A stretch of DNA of 64,000 nt from Passalora sequoiae (Eukaryota; Ascomycota; Dothideomycetes; Mycosphaerellales; Mycosphaerellaceae): NCBI GenBank assembly GCA_013248845.1, contig WSQC01000002.1, positions 1,550,001 to 1,614,000 on the forward strand, given 5' to 3'. Every line of letters begins with the position of its first letter. The first letter of the stretch is position 1. Under the pieces are notes generated by a model that ran no database searches, was not told where the DNA came from, and saw only the letters and a program-made list of their open reading frames with translations. The position numbers and the translations under genes were made by a program. Of this stretch, positions 21,337 through 33,300 are shown one piece after another.

Positions 21337-22137
21337 TCTTGTAGGACACGATCTTAGTGTCATACTGATACGTCGCTATGATATGTTGAAAAGTCCATAG
21401 GTATAGTTGTCTATGCCATTTCCCTCGATCCCAGTCTGTTTGTCGGCGCTTGAGTCATGCTTTCAGCGCGAGTCGCAAAGATTGTATTGCGAACGGCTTC
21501 GCCTTGGACTTCTGCCGTGACTTTGCACACGGGAGTAAACGCGAAGTCCTCTATCGGCAGCGGTGGCGCTCGACAGATCAAAGCTGGCGAAGAGAACCGG
21601 GACAGTCCGTAGTAAGCAGGCGCGATGCACTCCCGAAAGAGATGTTGCTCAGTAACATAGAATAACAAGATACGACTGTCTCCGCTCAAAGTGCTGTCGA
21701 TTTAGCATAATATCTGTTTTTGGAGTGCTCCGCACGAGTGTTCTCCGGAAAAGCATCATCGCAATCAAAAATCGGATCCAGATTGATTTCGCACGGGAGG
21801 GCCAGATGTTCCCAGGATTCGGTGTCGCGATCGAGTCCCCATCAATCATGGTGTCAATAAGGTCTAGGTCGGGCTAGGCTGCAATGGCGTGCTCGGTGTG
21901 GATCCACTTGCTGCAGCTGCACAATGTATGCTGAGCGCCAGCACGACGAATGATCGTCCGAACGCCGAGTACCTGGCGCTCGCGTGCCAAATCATGCGCT
22001 TCTAGCTGCAGCATGTATTGGCGCCATCCGAATGCCTGGTTGTGGAATGTAAACCTGGCAGCGCCTAGAAGCGCCTCCGCAGGGCACTAACATCTAGAAT
22101 CACGATCTGCGGACCAGTCCTCCGACGGAGCGCCACT
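21337..22137. other. Intergenic between convergent MPH1 and BUB2 genes
   Basis: 800 bp of 3' flanks. No coding or RNA gene is recognised; several short GGCGC-containing words recur (21930-22080) without a clear repeat unit. Confidence 0.5.
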
Positions 22138-23415
22138 TCATTTGGCGTGGGACAGCATCTGATCGTATAGACCATCTGGAATCTTGCGCGCAAAGTTGAC
22201 TGTGTACTCGATGACCTTCCGTGCTCTTAGCGGCTTGAAGTCCGGCTTTGGGCTAGTAGAAAGGTGTCAGCGGAACACTCATCAGATTCGAGAAGACATA
22301 CCTGTTGCTTGTCAAAAGTACATCGCGCATTAGCACCAGCTGGGACACGATACACAACAGGTTGATATGTGGGCCATAGGCGAATAAAAAGTCCCAAAGC
22401 TGTAAGACTTCAGGTAGAGGTGGCGTGCAGGCACAAAGCGTCAATACGCTTGGAAAGGCATATATCTCTGCCTTCATCCCCTTTGAAGCAAGATGCGCAG
22501 CCAGTTTCGGGTCGACGGTCGCGAGAATCTGGTCGACTAGGGCCAAGCCTTTATGAACGCCCTCCATGCTGCCGCGCACATAGCCAGGACACTCATTCTC
22601 GATGCACCGCACAAAAGCGGCATAAGCCTGTGCTTCACTCCGAGCGGCGTACAGGAAGGGAGCTGCCATGACATTCATACCCTGGACATAGCCACTATGA
22701 GCTGTAGCAAGATCGCCGCCTTCTGAACCTTCTGTGCCTGTGAGCGAGCCTTTTGTATACTTGGTGCTAACAGAAGCTGGTGAGCGAAAGTGATTGTCTG
22801 AGCCATCGAGACTCCTGGGCACGCCAAGAGTGGGCGGTGATGACCAGCCATTCAGCCGAGCTTCATCTGCTTCGTGTAGCTTCCAAGCTACGGCATTGAG
22901 GACGCGGGTCAGACTGTTCTCGGTCACTCTTCTTCGAAAGAGCGGATCAGTCGTCAGCGTTCGGAAGGTATCGTTGCGGATTTTAGCATATGCAGGTGAT
23001 GCGCCTGCCTCGACCAGATCGAGATATGTTTTTGTTCCGAGTGGTGGAGCCGATAAGAGTATTAGCCAGACGTATATGCGCAGTTCAGACTAATGCAAAG
23101 GTCAATCTTCGCTGAGAATGACAGATGCTAGGAGCATTCCACACTCACTATGCCTTCGTGAGTAGCTGGGATGCCATCAAGCAGGATGATGCGCCTAAGT
23201 TCATCGAGACCACCGTTGTAGTCTCCTCCCAGTGGGCCCTGCTGAAGCAGCAGGTCAAGTTGTGTCATGGCGGATGGCAGTGTTCGAGGATCAGGCTGGG
23301 GATGTTGTGCGGCGAACGCGTGGAGTGGACGTGCATGCGTGTTTGTGTATGGGTAATGTGTACGCGACCTAGGTTGTTGCTGTGGCTGCCGGATCAAAGT
23401 TGTGGAGTTGCGCAT
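22138..23415 (-). CDS. bub2: Mitotic-exit network GTPase-activating protein Bub2/Cdc16 (TBC domain)
   Basis: Three exons (23415-23149, 23089-22302, 22252-22138) give a TBC-domain GAP subunit. With Bfa1/Byr4 it restrains the Tem1/Spg1 GTPase at spindle poles until the spindle is positioned. The spliced core reads RIYVWLILLSAPPLGTKTY. It has the arginine-finger motif IxxDxxR (IRNDTFR), the glutamine finger in SGYVQGMNV, and the Bub2-specific run ECPGYVRGSMEGVHKGL. YAFPSVLTLCACTPPLPEVL and LWDFLFAYGPHINLLCIVSQ follow. About 45 low-complexity residues are inserted in the TBC fold before SGYVQG, as in other filamentous fungi. The last exon supplies RKVIEYTVNFARKIPDGLY. The first exon is less certain: the start may be 23268 (MTQLDLLLQQGPLGG), giving about 340 residues, nearer the yeast length of 306. 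Confidence 0.9.
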
Positions 23416-24766
23416 GGACGCTGCCGGTGTTCGGTCCGAGCATGGCAGTCACGTGTTGCCCACGAGGAGCGCGAAGGAAAGAAGTTGCGCTACTGTACGT
23501 GGAGCAAGGCTTGAACATTATTACGACCAGACTTGACAACGTTTGATGCACTTCATCGCTACAACAATACACATGTCTGCTCCGACTGGACATCCCGGAG
23601 AGGTTCATCACGCCGTGCGAACCCGTCGAGGCCATCCACCTAACTCCACGCTGCGGCTAGCATCTCCGGAGGTGATCGTTGGATGCGCTCGATGACAAGG
23701 AAGGCCAGGTTCCTTCACGGGGAGATGCCTCATCCACGACTCATCACACCAGAAGGGAATACCTCCGGAGTCAGTGGCGCGACGTTAAGATGAAGCAACA
23801 AATTAGCGAGCAGACAACGAGTGCCGGATGTGTTGAAAGACAAAGGGCTGGTCCTTGGGTGAGACGCTTCGGCTGAATAAGAATGAAGAGTGCATTGTGT
23901 ACCAAGAAGAAGGCGTTCAGCACGCCTTCAGCGGCATTTTTCATAGGTCAGAGAAACATCTCACTGCACCATCGCACGTGCGTAAGTTTCACGTCCTCGC
24001 TAAGCTTGACTGCTTAGCCTGGATGATGTGCTCGAGGCTAAACTTTACTAAGACCTCTTGACCCATCACGACCACTTTTGCACGGCGACGACCCGCAAAA
24101 ACATGCGTAACGACTCGATCGACTTGGCCAAGGTCTCTACGTCAATGCTCGCAAACCCTTCTGGATAGCCTCTTGAGCGCTTCTCTGCCTTCTGGAAGGT
24201 GTTTATCGTCAGACTTCTTCTCCTAGACTAGACTCTCTTGGCCCTCTTGCTGATATTACCGGCCATATCACAAATCTGCATTCCCAGCGACATCCCGCAA
24301 ATTGCGTGGGCCACGGGTTTCTATCACCGCGCGCTCAAGACACTCTCGACATCCCACCCATTCAGACCACTTGGGCAGCCACTTGCAGGCATCGGCACTA
24401 CAATCGCCTGACCGTACCGCATCGAGCGTGATCGACTGGCCAATTGCCGACAAAGAGCGTCTGGGATTTGCTTTTCGAGGCTGTCGTGATATTTGCTATA
24501 GGAGTTCGCAGCTCTCGACTGACGTGGACCTGCACCATCAACTCCCGCCTCCAACGCAACGAGCCAATTGCCTCGTGGTCTAGGCCTTCCCTGATCTTAG
24601 GCCATCCTGCCCTCGTGGGTAGCCGTCTATAGCGTCAGGCGGCGACGGGTGTGCTTCCGATTGATTGACACCAGTACAACGGCCTCTACGTAGATATATA
24701 CCTCTATTGCCAGTGGAGAATCTTATCGACATCATCACCACCTCGGCTCTAAGCACCTGGCATACC
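23416..24766. other. Intergenic, divergent BUB2 and sulfate permease flanks
   Basis: 1.35 kb. No supported gene. A perfect seven-base inverted repeat (GAAGGCG/CGCCTTC) at about 23911-23931 could form a small hairpin of unknown meaning. Confidence 0.45.
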
Positions 24767-27307
24767 ATGGCATCCACGAGTACGAAGGTCGGCCATGGCC
24801 TGGCGAAGGTACTTGGCATCAAACTGGACTACCGACAGGATACACCAACATCAAAACTGAGTCGCGGCGAGTCTGTGTTCTCTGTCGACAGCTCAGACAG
24901 CTATGTCGAAGAGGAACCTAGCGCCATGGACTGGCTTCGGGAGGTCGTTCCTAACGGGACTGACATGCTTCAGTACTTCCGCAACCTGTTCCCTTTCACG
25001 AAATGGATTATGAGGTACAATGTCCAGTGGCTCATAGGAGATCTTATTGCAGGTATTACCGTTGGCGCTGTCGTCGTGCCGCAAAGTATGGCATACGCAA
25101 AGCTTGCAGAACTCCCGGTACAATTTGGCCTCTACTCTTCGTTCATGGGTGTCCTCATTTACTGGTTCTTTGCTACGTCCAAGGATATCACTATCGGCGT
25201 ATGTATTCTTGACACTATACTGCTTGTAGCTTGCTAATGTGTTGGACAGCCCGTCGCCGTCATGTCCACAATCGTCGGCAACGTGGTTTTGAAAGTACAG
25301 GCTAAAGACCCGAACCTAGCGCCGCACGTGGTCGCATCCGCCCTTGCAATAATCGTTGGAGCCATCGTCTGCTTCATTGGGCTCGTTCGCATGGGCTGGC
25401 TCACCGAGCTGATCTCCTTGGCTGCCATTTCGGCATTCATGACAGGATCGGCGATAAACATCGCAGTTGGACAAGTGCCAAACTTGATGGGTTTGAGTAG
25501 TGTCAACAACCGCGACTCGACATATCTGGTGGTCATCAATTCGTTGAAGCACCTCGGAGAGACCAAATTGGACGCCGCGCTCGGCCTGACTTCGTTGACG
25601 ATGCTTTACCTAATCCGCTTCACGTTCAATCAACTCGCTCTGAGGCAACCGAATCGGAAAAAGCTATGGTTCTTCCTCAACACACTCCGAACGGCCTTTG
25701 TCATCCTCTTATACACGATGATCAGCTGGCTCATGAACTTGCATCTTCCGAAACACAACGCTAAGAACTCTCCTATCAAGATTCTCGGCCACGTTCCTCG
25801 AGGATTTCAGGACGCTGGTGTGCCGACAGTGAATAGCGACATCATCAGTCTTTTCGCCAGCGAGATTCCTGTTTCTGTCATCGTGCTATTGATTGAACAC
25901 ATCTCGATCTCGAAATCTTTTGGCCGAGTCAACAACTACACCATCGATCCGTCGCAGGAACTGGTCGCCATCGGCGTCTCGAATCTACTCGGTCCGTTCT
26001 TGGGTGCATATCCAGCTACTGGGTCATTCTCTCGTACTGCCATCAAGTCTAAGGCAGGTGTCCGCACGCCATTCGCAGGCGTGATCACGGCTATCGTCGT
26101 CCTGCTCGCCATCTACGCACTTCCCGCGGTCTTCTTCTACATTCCCAACGCCGCTCTCAGCGGTGTCATCATCCACGCTGTTGGCGATCTTATCACTCCA
26201 CCAAACACTGTCTATCAATTTTGGCGTGTATCGCCACTCGAGGTTTTGATCTTCTTCGCTGGTGTAATCGTCACAGTTTTCACTACCATCGACATCGGCG
26301 TCTACGTGACGATATCGACCTCGGCAGCTCTGCTCTTCTACAGAGTCTTCAAAGCTCAGGGACGCTTTCTCGGCCGCGTGAAGGTGCACTCGGTCATTGG
26401 CGACCACCTCATCGAAGGCGAGGACACTAAAGGAGGCACTGTCAGGATAGGGAATGACAGCGACCCGGACAGATCGGCCAGAAACGTCTTTTTGCCAATT
26501 GAGCACGGCGACGGATCGAACCCAAGTATCCGCGCACAACATCCCTACCCTGGCATCTTTATGTATCGCTTCTCTGAAGGATTCAACTATCCCAACGCCA
26601 ATCATTATCTGGACTACATGGTCCAAAGAATATTTGCTGAAACTCAGCGCACGAATCCTCACAGCTATGCGCGGCCGGGTGACAGGCCCTGGAACGATCC
26701 CGGTCCCAAGCCTGGCAAAGAGATTGTCCAGGACGATACAAGACCTACGCTCAAGGCTATCATTCTCGACTTCTCGTCTGTCAACAATGTGGATCTGACA
26801 TCAGTACAGAATTTGATTGATGTCCGCAATCAACTCGATCGGTATACCGCGCCCGAGCGCGTGCAATGGCACTTCGCTTGCATTAATAACCGCTGGACGA
26901 AACGCGCACTTGTCTCTGCTGGGTTCGGCTACCCTACCGAGACTGATGGCAGTAACCAACGCTGGAAGCCCATTTTTAGCGTAGCAGAGCTTGGAGGTCA
27001 CAGCAGTGCTGCCGAAGCGGCAGAGGAGGCTGAGAACCGGGAACTATACAAACACAACAAGGACGTCGAAACCGGGCAGCGAGAAGTGGACAGCATCAAC
27101 ATGTCTGAAGGCTCGTCAACTGAAGTCGACAAACAGCTGCAGAAGTCGAAGGCTTATGGCAACCAGAACGTGAAAGTTGCGGTTGTGCATGGGTTGAACA
27201 GGCCTTTCTTCCACATCGATTTGACCAGCGCACTGCAATCGGCGATACACAATCTTGGAGGACAGCAGATAGTGGAGGAAGACCGGCCGAAGCCCTTTCA
27301 GTCATGA
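24767..27307 (+). CDS. Sulfate permease, SulP/SLC26 family with STAS domain
   Basis: Plasma-membrane sulfate importer of 829 residues in two exons (24767-25198, 25250-27307; intron 51 bp, GTATGT donor, GCTAAT branch). The N-terminal cytosolic segment ends in PFTKWIMRYNVQWLIGDLIAG. It is followed by the SulP signature GITVGAVVVPQSMAYAKLA and about ten to twelve hydrophobic helices, including a segment reading LLGPFLGAYPATGSFSRTAI. The C-terminal STAS domain has the nucleotide-binding-like region LKAIILDFSSVNNVDLTSVQ. Length agrees with fungal sulfate permease 2 (Cys-14/Sul type). The frame is open further upstream to 24665, but the ATG at 24767 has the best context (ACCATGG) and the expected N-terminus. 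No regulator site was identified. Confidence 0.94.
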
Positions 27308-27786
27308 TTTTTAGATATTGTTGATGATGATGTGATACGGCCATCATGAGTACCCAGAATCTGAATGATATGCACCAATGTTCACGAATTTCTTTCTGCC
27401 ACTACCGGGCACCTCTTGATCTGGGATCTGATGTCAACTGTTTCTGTGAAGTCCGCCAGTCGCCAGTATCGGATTGTAAGCTCTGCAAGGCTTGGCCACG
27501 GGCAGGGGAGCGTGCAAGGGGCAGCGGGGGCCAGGCTCTCACCTCCAAGAATAACCCTCGTCCTCTCGTAACAACACACGCTACGTCTGCTTACTTGCAC
27601 ACACTGTGCCATCTTCAGATGTAGATAGCAGCTGGCGCACTAATAGTAGTCACACCTGAGAGTACCTACGATTTGCGCCGCCGTTCGAAAATTCCAATAT
27701 TCTATCACACCAGCGAGCATCATCACAAACCTCACCAGCGAACATAGCATCATCGCACTCCGCCAGCGAGCATATTATCAGCACAT
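27308..27786. other. Intergenic, sulfate permease 3' flank
   Basis: About 480 bp. No gene is recognised. Confidence 0.45.
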
Positions 27787-28213
27787 ATGGACGCGCAAAC
27801 AGACAGCCCAATATCGCCCGTGAAAGTATCAAGATCAGGGCCACATTTCACGTTCTCCGCCGCTTCCGTCAACAATGAACCTGTAGAGCTTGACAGCACT
27901 CCGCTGTCACCAGAAGCAGCAGAGCGGCGACGCTCTGGAGCTGGAATCGGGCTGATCGTCGAAGAAGGGCGCAAGGTAGACTGCTTTCACGCACTGTGCC
28001 GCTGACATACCACTGAGCTTCTGACAGGCGCGGCTCGAACGACGTGCATCGCTGGCGGGTGCTGCTGGAGCGCGGAAGAGTGACCCAGCCATCATGCTGG
28101 AACTGCCGGAAGATCCCTCGTCGACCGAGTTTGAGAGGTCAGAAGAGCATAAGCAAACGCAAGAGAAGATGGCGAAAGAGGCGAAAGAGGCTCAGCATGC
28201 GGAGAATGCGTAG
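27787..28213 (+). CDS. Small hydrophilic protein of unknown function
   Basis: A two-exon gene model (27787-27975, 28028-28213; 375 nt, 124 residues) with a 52-bp intron (GTAGAC donor, TTCTGACAG end). The product is charged and probably disordered. It has Ser-Pro motifs at the N-terminus (SPISPVK, STPLSPEAAERRRSG), a conserved-looking GIGLIVEEGRKARLERRASL spanning the junction, and a Glu/Lys-rich helical tail (EKMAKEAKEAQHAENA). Support comes from the matched splice phase and the continuous composition across the junction; there is no recognised domain. It may be a phosphorylated regulatory peptide, but no function is assigned. Confidence 0.7.
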
Positions 28214-28390
28214 GGTCCATTGTACGCGGCGCGTCTTGCGGCCTTGTACCAAGCAAGTTCTATTATGAGCGCGTCGAGCGACTACAGAACAGCTAGGTCA
28301 ACATCTCTATGTCAAGACTCAGATTATGTGTGAGTCGAGGCGCACAAGCGCAAGCATACAGCAGACACCCGCATCAGGCATGGAGACCTC

Positions 28391-31030
28391 ATGACAGTCC
28401 TTGTTAGAGCTGAGTTCCGTTCATTGTCTCGCCGCGATAGGTTCGAGCTACCTGTACGTAAGTTGTTCTTTGTTCCTTTACCTCGAACTTCCCGGGCCAG
28501 GCGCATTTTGATCTCTAGATTATGGAGAGTAGCAATGTATGTCAACGATACGCCACTGTCGACCTTACAATATTCACAAGCTTGTAGCATGCAAGCTACT
28601 CTTCTGCCCAGTACATTTAAACGGCCTCCAGCTGGCAGCACGGCCTCATCTGCCTCGCAATTTGATTTCAATTCTCGAACGCCTGCCGAACGTCCGGTAT
28701 TCCCTAGATCGGGCTCTTCTTCATCATCCTTGAGTGGCTTTGAGCTTGCCATTCCTTCTTTTCAGAGCTTTATAAGACGAACACCATCTGCCGACGCAAA
28801 TAAACCATTACCTCCAAGACCTTTGGCAGTGAAACGATCAGAAGGCTCGATGAGCGAAGCTTATTTCAGGCGCTCATCTAGTGTCTACAGCCGCACGGCC
28901 AGTGAATGGGTCTCCGAAGAAAATCTTCCGTGGCGAATGCAAAAAGCAGAAGACTTGCCGTCAATGCTGTCTGGACCTGTAGCCTCCAGTTTCAGCTCAC
29001 CAGGTATGGCCAAGACAGGAGCGCCTGCGCCTCTGCTAGAGCCACGCGTATTCTCGCCACTTATCGTCACACCATCGCCAACAGTAAGCACGGTCACAGT
29101 GGATCGTATTAACACAGACTTGCGCGTCGAGTCATCGAAAACAACTCGATTCCAGCAGCCATTTCCATTTTCGCCAATAAATAGCGCGAAACTGAGCTCA
29201 GCAAGCCCGACGTTCGTGACAAATTTTATGAGGCTTCCTCGTCGGCCAAAGGCAGAAACGGTATCGCTTGAGAAGGCGAAGCAGACCATGAAAGCAGTGA
29301 GTACCGGTCCTCTCCTGCCAGAAGAATTTCGAGCACAAGCGCTCAGAAAGGCTCAGTCGCAGGGAGAGAGACGTTTCGGCAGTGTACAGAATGTGGATCA
29401 GGCTCAGGCACCAGCTGTACCTCTATATCCTGTTCTCACAGATCCACAAGGTCGTCAAAGGTCAATGTTGACTCCGGCAGAGGAGGGATCGCACGACAAG
29501 ATGACACTTCCAACACCGCCTGATTCACCTTATGCCAAGTCCTTCCACGTGGGTAAAGGCCCTGTTCGGGACATGACTCCACCAACAAGATCTCATCTTC
29601 GAAATGTGTCCAGTGATGACATTGGAATATACCCACATGACAACGATAGTGATGTTTCTCGAGGACGAACGAGAAGCCGAACACAAGCAAGAAGGGAGCC
29701 ACAGCAGGAGCTATACAATACGAAGCCTTCTGCTGACGGCGACCAGGCACGCGCGTTGGCGAAGGAGTACCATTCACTGCTTACGCAACAGCAGTACAGG
29801 CAGGCATCTGAATCTTCAGACTATAGTTCGGACGACAACGTTGCTACACACATGAAGATGGTGCCGCAGCCACTTTTCCAGAACAAGCAGCGGCCCAGTG
29901 TGATTTTGAGAGAAACCGGGGCTTCGCCTGCGAGCCAATCGTCACTTTCTCCGCTCAGCACCCACCAACGACACGGGAGTGGCAGCATTGTATCTCCTGG
30001 CTTGAGTTCAGCTGGCTTGAATCTGCAGCTTCCCGAGCTGCGCAAGTCCGCGCGATCAAGCGTGGGCATGATACCGATCTCTCCACCATCTGATCACAAG
30101 CCGGAGAAGAGTAAACCTCCTCCGATCAGAACCCCAAACACAGGGAAGCCTAGTTCGTCGATCATGCCGCCGAGGTCGAACTACGGCCGTGATATAAGCC
30201 GGTTCAAGCTCTATTCACATATGATGTCTCGCCGAGACTCCAAGCAGAAGGAGCAAGAGAAGGCGAGCGCAGACAGCCTCAGCAATCAATCTCCTGGTAA
30301 GCCACTACTGGCCGCTGATATCATAGCCCTGAAGCTGAAGACCCCGGCCTCAACGCCGAACACATCACCTCTTGATACCAATACTGTAGCTCCCAAGCCT
30401 GGGGAACTATCCAAGGACCCTGGTCCGGATAAAGCGAAGAGACCGCCAGTCTGGCAACGAGTCGCGCACAATGTAGTCAAGCACCAACGTCATCGTCGTC
30501 GCCACTCATCCACGGCAGAGCCTAGGCACTCCTCTCTCACTGCAGCATCACGATCATCATCGTCGTCGTCAACCGCCTCGCCGACTTCCTCACAACTCCA
30601 AATTCCTCGCTCACGCCAGTCCGACACGGCCAGAAAGGCCTTTGACGACGCTCGCTCTCGTCCACCTTCCTCTCCAAACCTTCGCGTGGAGCATTCTGTA
30701 GCCTCGGCTAGACCTCAGGACGCGCGGCAGAACGATGGCGGTGATGATCATCCGGAGAATGGGGCGTTCGTCGGTGGGAGGAAACCGAGTCTTTTGGAGG
30801 ATTTGTTGAATAAGGGGGCGGTGAATTGGAGGGAGCGGAAGGCGGAGAAGAGGAGGGAGGAGTTGAAGAGGATTATTAGGGTTGTCAATGGGGCGGAGGG
30901 TGGTGGGCTGGGTGGGACTCGAGAGGGTGAGGGTCATAGTGAGGAAGCTACGTGGCAGAGGGAGGAGCAGAGGCGGGAGAGGGTTGGTGGTGAGGTGCAG
31001 AGGTCGTTGGATGAGTTTGGATGGGTGTGA
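28391..31030 (+). CDS. Long Ser/Pro-rich, mostly disordered protein of unknown function
   Basis: An uninterrupted frame of up to 879 codons. The likely start is a later ATG (28535, MYVNDTPLST, or 28589, MQATLLPSTFKRP), because the first 45 codons are basic and unlike the rest. The protein is rich in Ser, Pro, Arg and Gln, with many potential SP/TP phosphorylation sites. Short conserved-looking stretches are ADANKPLPPRPL, DMTPPTRSHLRNVSSDDIGI, YGRDISRFKLYSHMMSRRDS and PPVWQRVAHNVVKHQRHRR. The C-terminus has a charged helix (NWRERKAEKRREELKRIIRV). No catalytic domain or membrane segment is seen. The final 280 nt of the coding strand turn sharply G-rich and C-poor. It could be a cytoskeletal or signalling scaffold, but nothing in the sequence proves this. 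Confidence 0.75.
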   Translation: MTVLVRAEFRSLSRRDRFELPVRKLFFVPLPRTSRARRILISRLWRVAMYVNDTPLSTLQYSQACSMQATLLPSTFKRPPAGSTASSASQFDFNSRTPAERPVFPRSGSSSSSLSGFELAIPSFQSFIRRTPSADANKPLPPRPLAVKRSEGSMSEAYFRRSSSVYSRTASEWVSEENLPWRMQKAEDLPSMLSGPVASSFSSPGMAKTGAPAPLLEPRVFSPLIVTPSPTVSTVTVDRINTDLRVESSKTTRFQQPFPFSPINSAKLSSASPTFVTNFMRLPRRPKAETVSLEKAKQTMKAVSTGPLLPEEFRAQALRKAQSQGERRFGSVQNVDQAQAPAVPLYPVLTDPQGRQRSMLTPAEEGSHDKMTLPTPPDSPYAKSFHVGKGPVRDMTPPTRSHLRNVSSDDIGIYPHDNDSDVSRGRTRSRTQARREPQQELYNTKPSADGDQARALAKEYHSLLTQQQYRQASESSDYSSDDNVATHMKMVPQPLFQNKQRPSVILRETGASPASQSSLSPLSTHQRHGSGSIVSPGLSSAGLNLQLPELRKSARSSVGMIPISPPSDHKPEKSKPPPIRTPNTGKPSSSIMPPRSNYGRDISRFKLYSHMMSRRDSKQKEQEKASADSLSNQSPGKPLLAADIIALKLKTPASTPNTSPLDTNTVAPKPGELSKDPGPDKAKRPPVWQRVAHNVVKHQRHRRRHSSTAEPRHSSLTAASRSSSSSSTASPTSSQLQIPRSRQSDTARKAFDDARSRPPSSPNLRVEHSVASARPQDARQNDGGDDHPENGAFVGGRKPSLLEDLLNKGAVNWRERKAEKRREELKRIIRVVNGAEGGGLGGTREGEGHSEEATWQREEQRRERVGGEVQRSLDEFGWV

Positions 31031-31307
31031 TGCTTGTTTGGGAGGTGAGCGAGAGCGAGAAGGAGGAGGAGGAGCATTCTGGAATCCGCGTCGACGCCGT
31101 ACGCACGCACGTATGAGAATGTTGTGTTGCAGATAGCAAACTGGTTTCGTAGGCAAAGCTCCTCAAGCGGTATATATGAGACTTTTTTCCCGCCAGAAAA
31201 TAGCAGCACATATCGACTATCGCAGGCATGTCGAACCCACTCGTAGCGCCAGTTGCACCACCAACAGGACCTCGAATGTTTGTTACCAATCGGGCCCGAG
31301 ACCTCAG

Positions 31308-32290
31308 ATGTCTTTCTTCCAGTCGGAACATTTTGACGTCCCCGACGTGCACTCCGCTACCTCGCTCTACAACACCGGTATGGCAAAGCGAGTACATCCC
31401 GACTCAATCTTGCTCTTGACCACATCGCTCAAGCATTTGACTACAGATTGTTGGACGATGGCGAGCCTTCCGATTTCACGCTCGTTTCCAGCAGCGAAGA
31501 ATGGAAGGTCCACAAGTTTGTGTTCTTGATGCAATCGGATATGCTCCACAAGCTGAGTACCTCCGATCTCAAAGTGAGTCGAATGCCACGCATGTTGCGT
31601 AAGATGAGAGATAGACAGACTGACTGACCTTTCCGCGACACAGGAAGGTCAAACAGGACGAGTGGAACTCAAGGTTCCCGACGATACCCCTTGCGAGCCA
31701 CGCATCATCATCACCGCCTGGGTGAACTGGCTGTCCAAGCAAGAGATCGTTACTTTACCCTGTGTTTCCACGAGAACAACGACGACCACCGGTCCCAATC
31801 CAGCCCCATAGCCACTGCCACTCCCACTGTCACCACCACCACCGCCGCCCAGCCCGAGCATCGCCTCGCCTCGCCGATCTCCTACCTTCCCAATTCGACA
31901 AACTCCGCCGACAGTTGCAGCATCTCATACAAGTCGCCGACATGTATATGATCACCCCTTCTCAAGGACGCCGCCATCTCGCACCGGATGCTAAGCATCA
32001 CCGACTTCTCCCCACCGAAGCTCGAGCGCATCATCGGTCGGCCACGTCTGCGCCGCACGCGACGAAAGTCCCCCCGCCCAGAAATGAGTGCGGCGGGAGG
32101 CTATCGAAACGGCAGCGCGGCGCTATATAGGCTATCTGGGGAGAAGGCCTTACGTGATGATGATGATGGCGGCGTGCTGAGGGAGCGGGTCGAGGTCGTT
32201 ATGGAAGTTGTTCTCCGGGAGGTGGCGGAGTGGGAGCGGTTGTCGGTGAGGAGTGCGAAGATGGAGGGATCTTTCACAGCGTCTGATTGA
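31308..32290 (+). pseudogene. BTB/POZ-domain gene, apparently frameshifted
   Basis: The 5' part splices well: exon 31308 (MSFFQSEHFDVPDVHSATSL), a short intron at about 31377-31432, then DGEPSDFTLVSSSEEWKVHK and FVFLMQSDMLHKLSTSDLK. A GTGAGT...CACAG intron ending at 31643 leads to EGQTGRVELKVPDD. This is a BTB fold (SDFTL, VHKFVF). Beyond 31720 the expected reading passes through all three frames: the first stops at 31809-31811. A second frame then carries FDKLRRQLQHLIQVADMYMI, and a third carries KDAAISHRMLSITDFSPPKL, ending RERVEVVMEVVLREVAEWER. These pieces look like one BTB protein interrupted by at least two indels. Real decay, assembly errors or unrecognised introns are all possible. 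Confidence 0.55.
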
Positions 32291-33300
32291 TTGAGGGATC
32301 TGGAAGGCGGCTTGCTTACTGCAAGCAAGGGTCGTGGACGGTGGGGGAGTGGGCTCGTTATCCACGAGAGGAGAGGGATGGTGGCGATATAGGGTGATCG
32401 TCAGCGTTGGCATTTATGAGAGTCGTCTGGGTCTGGGAGTGAATGAGTGATTTTGATATATGAACTGGGGAGCAAGCAATCAATCAATCGAAAGCATACA
32501 TGTACGATGTCACCCCTCTACATCAGTGCACCAAGCATGAGCATGCCACAATGCCATGCCACACGCTCATCTGAAGCAATTCCGTAGATTTTGCCACATA
32601 ATTCCCATCGCTGCGCCAAAAAAAAAAAAAAAAAAAGTCCGCACAGATTTGCATCTCTTACTCACCCAACCACTCATACGAAGCCCACCACTCTTCCTAC
32701 CCCCGCGGACTCCCCAGCACGAAGCCCCCCATCCGCCCCTCACAAAACCAAAACCTACACCCTCAGCCGCCCCACATTCTCCGTTGCCGTGCAAGACGTA
32801 CGCGCAGTCGCAGGCTCTTACTCGGATCATGGAGAGGATGCAGCAACTTGTGAGATTTAGACAGACAGGCGGGCCAAGAGAGCGCGTTGGGTGCGATATG
32901 GAATTGATACATGTAGACACAGGGGCTCGGCAGCGTCGTGAGTCAAGTAATCAGGTGCGCCGTCGCCGTCGCCGTCGCCGTCAGTGGATGGCATCGTAGC
33001 TGGCTGAGAGAGGTGTTTGGTTGAGGTCTTGTGAACAGTTAGCATAGTTCATAGCTCTCATGTTTCTTGGGACTCGTGCACCGTCCTTCCATTCATTCTC
33101 CTCATATCGCCGAGATATTGCAAAGCGTCGAGGGAACAATGAGTTCAGGTTTATAGGAACGTGTACAGGTATCATGAAACTAGGAGCAATCAAGATTATA
33201 CCATTCCAAGCCAAGTCGCGCCGCTTCATTACCTCATGACCTCATAGTCTTCATGCTCATCTCAGTATGTTCTCCGCAAATGGTAAAGCAGCACCTCACC
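32291..33300. other. Intergenic with long A-run
   Basis: 1 kb without a supported gene. It contains a run of 19 A at 32618-32636 and a CGTCGC triplet run near 32958-32982. Confidence 0.5.
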
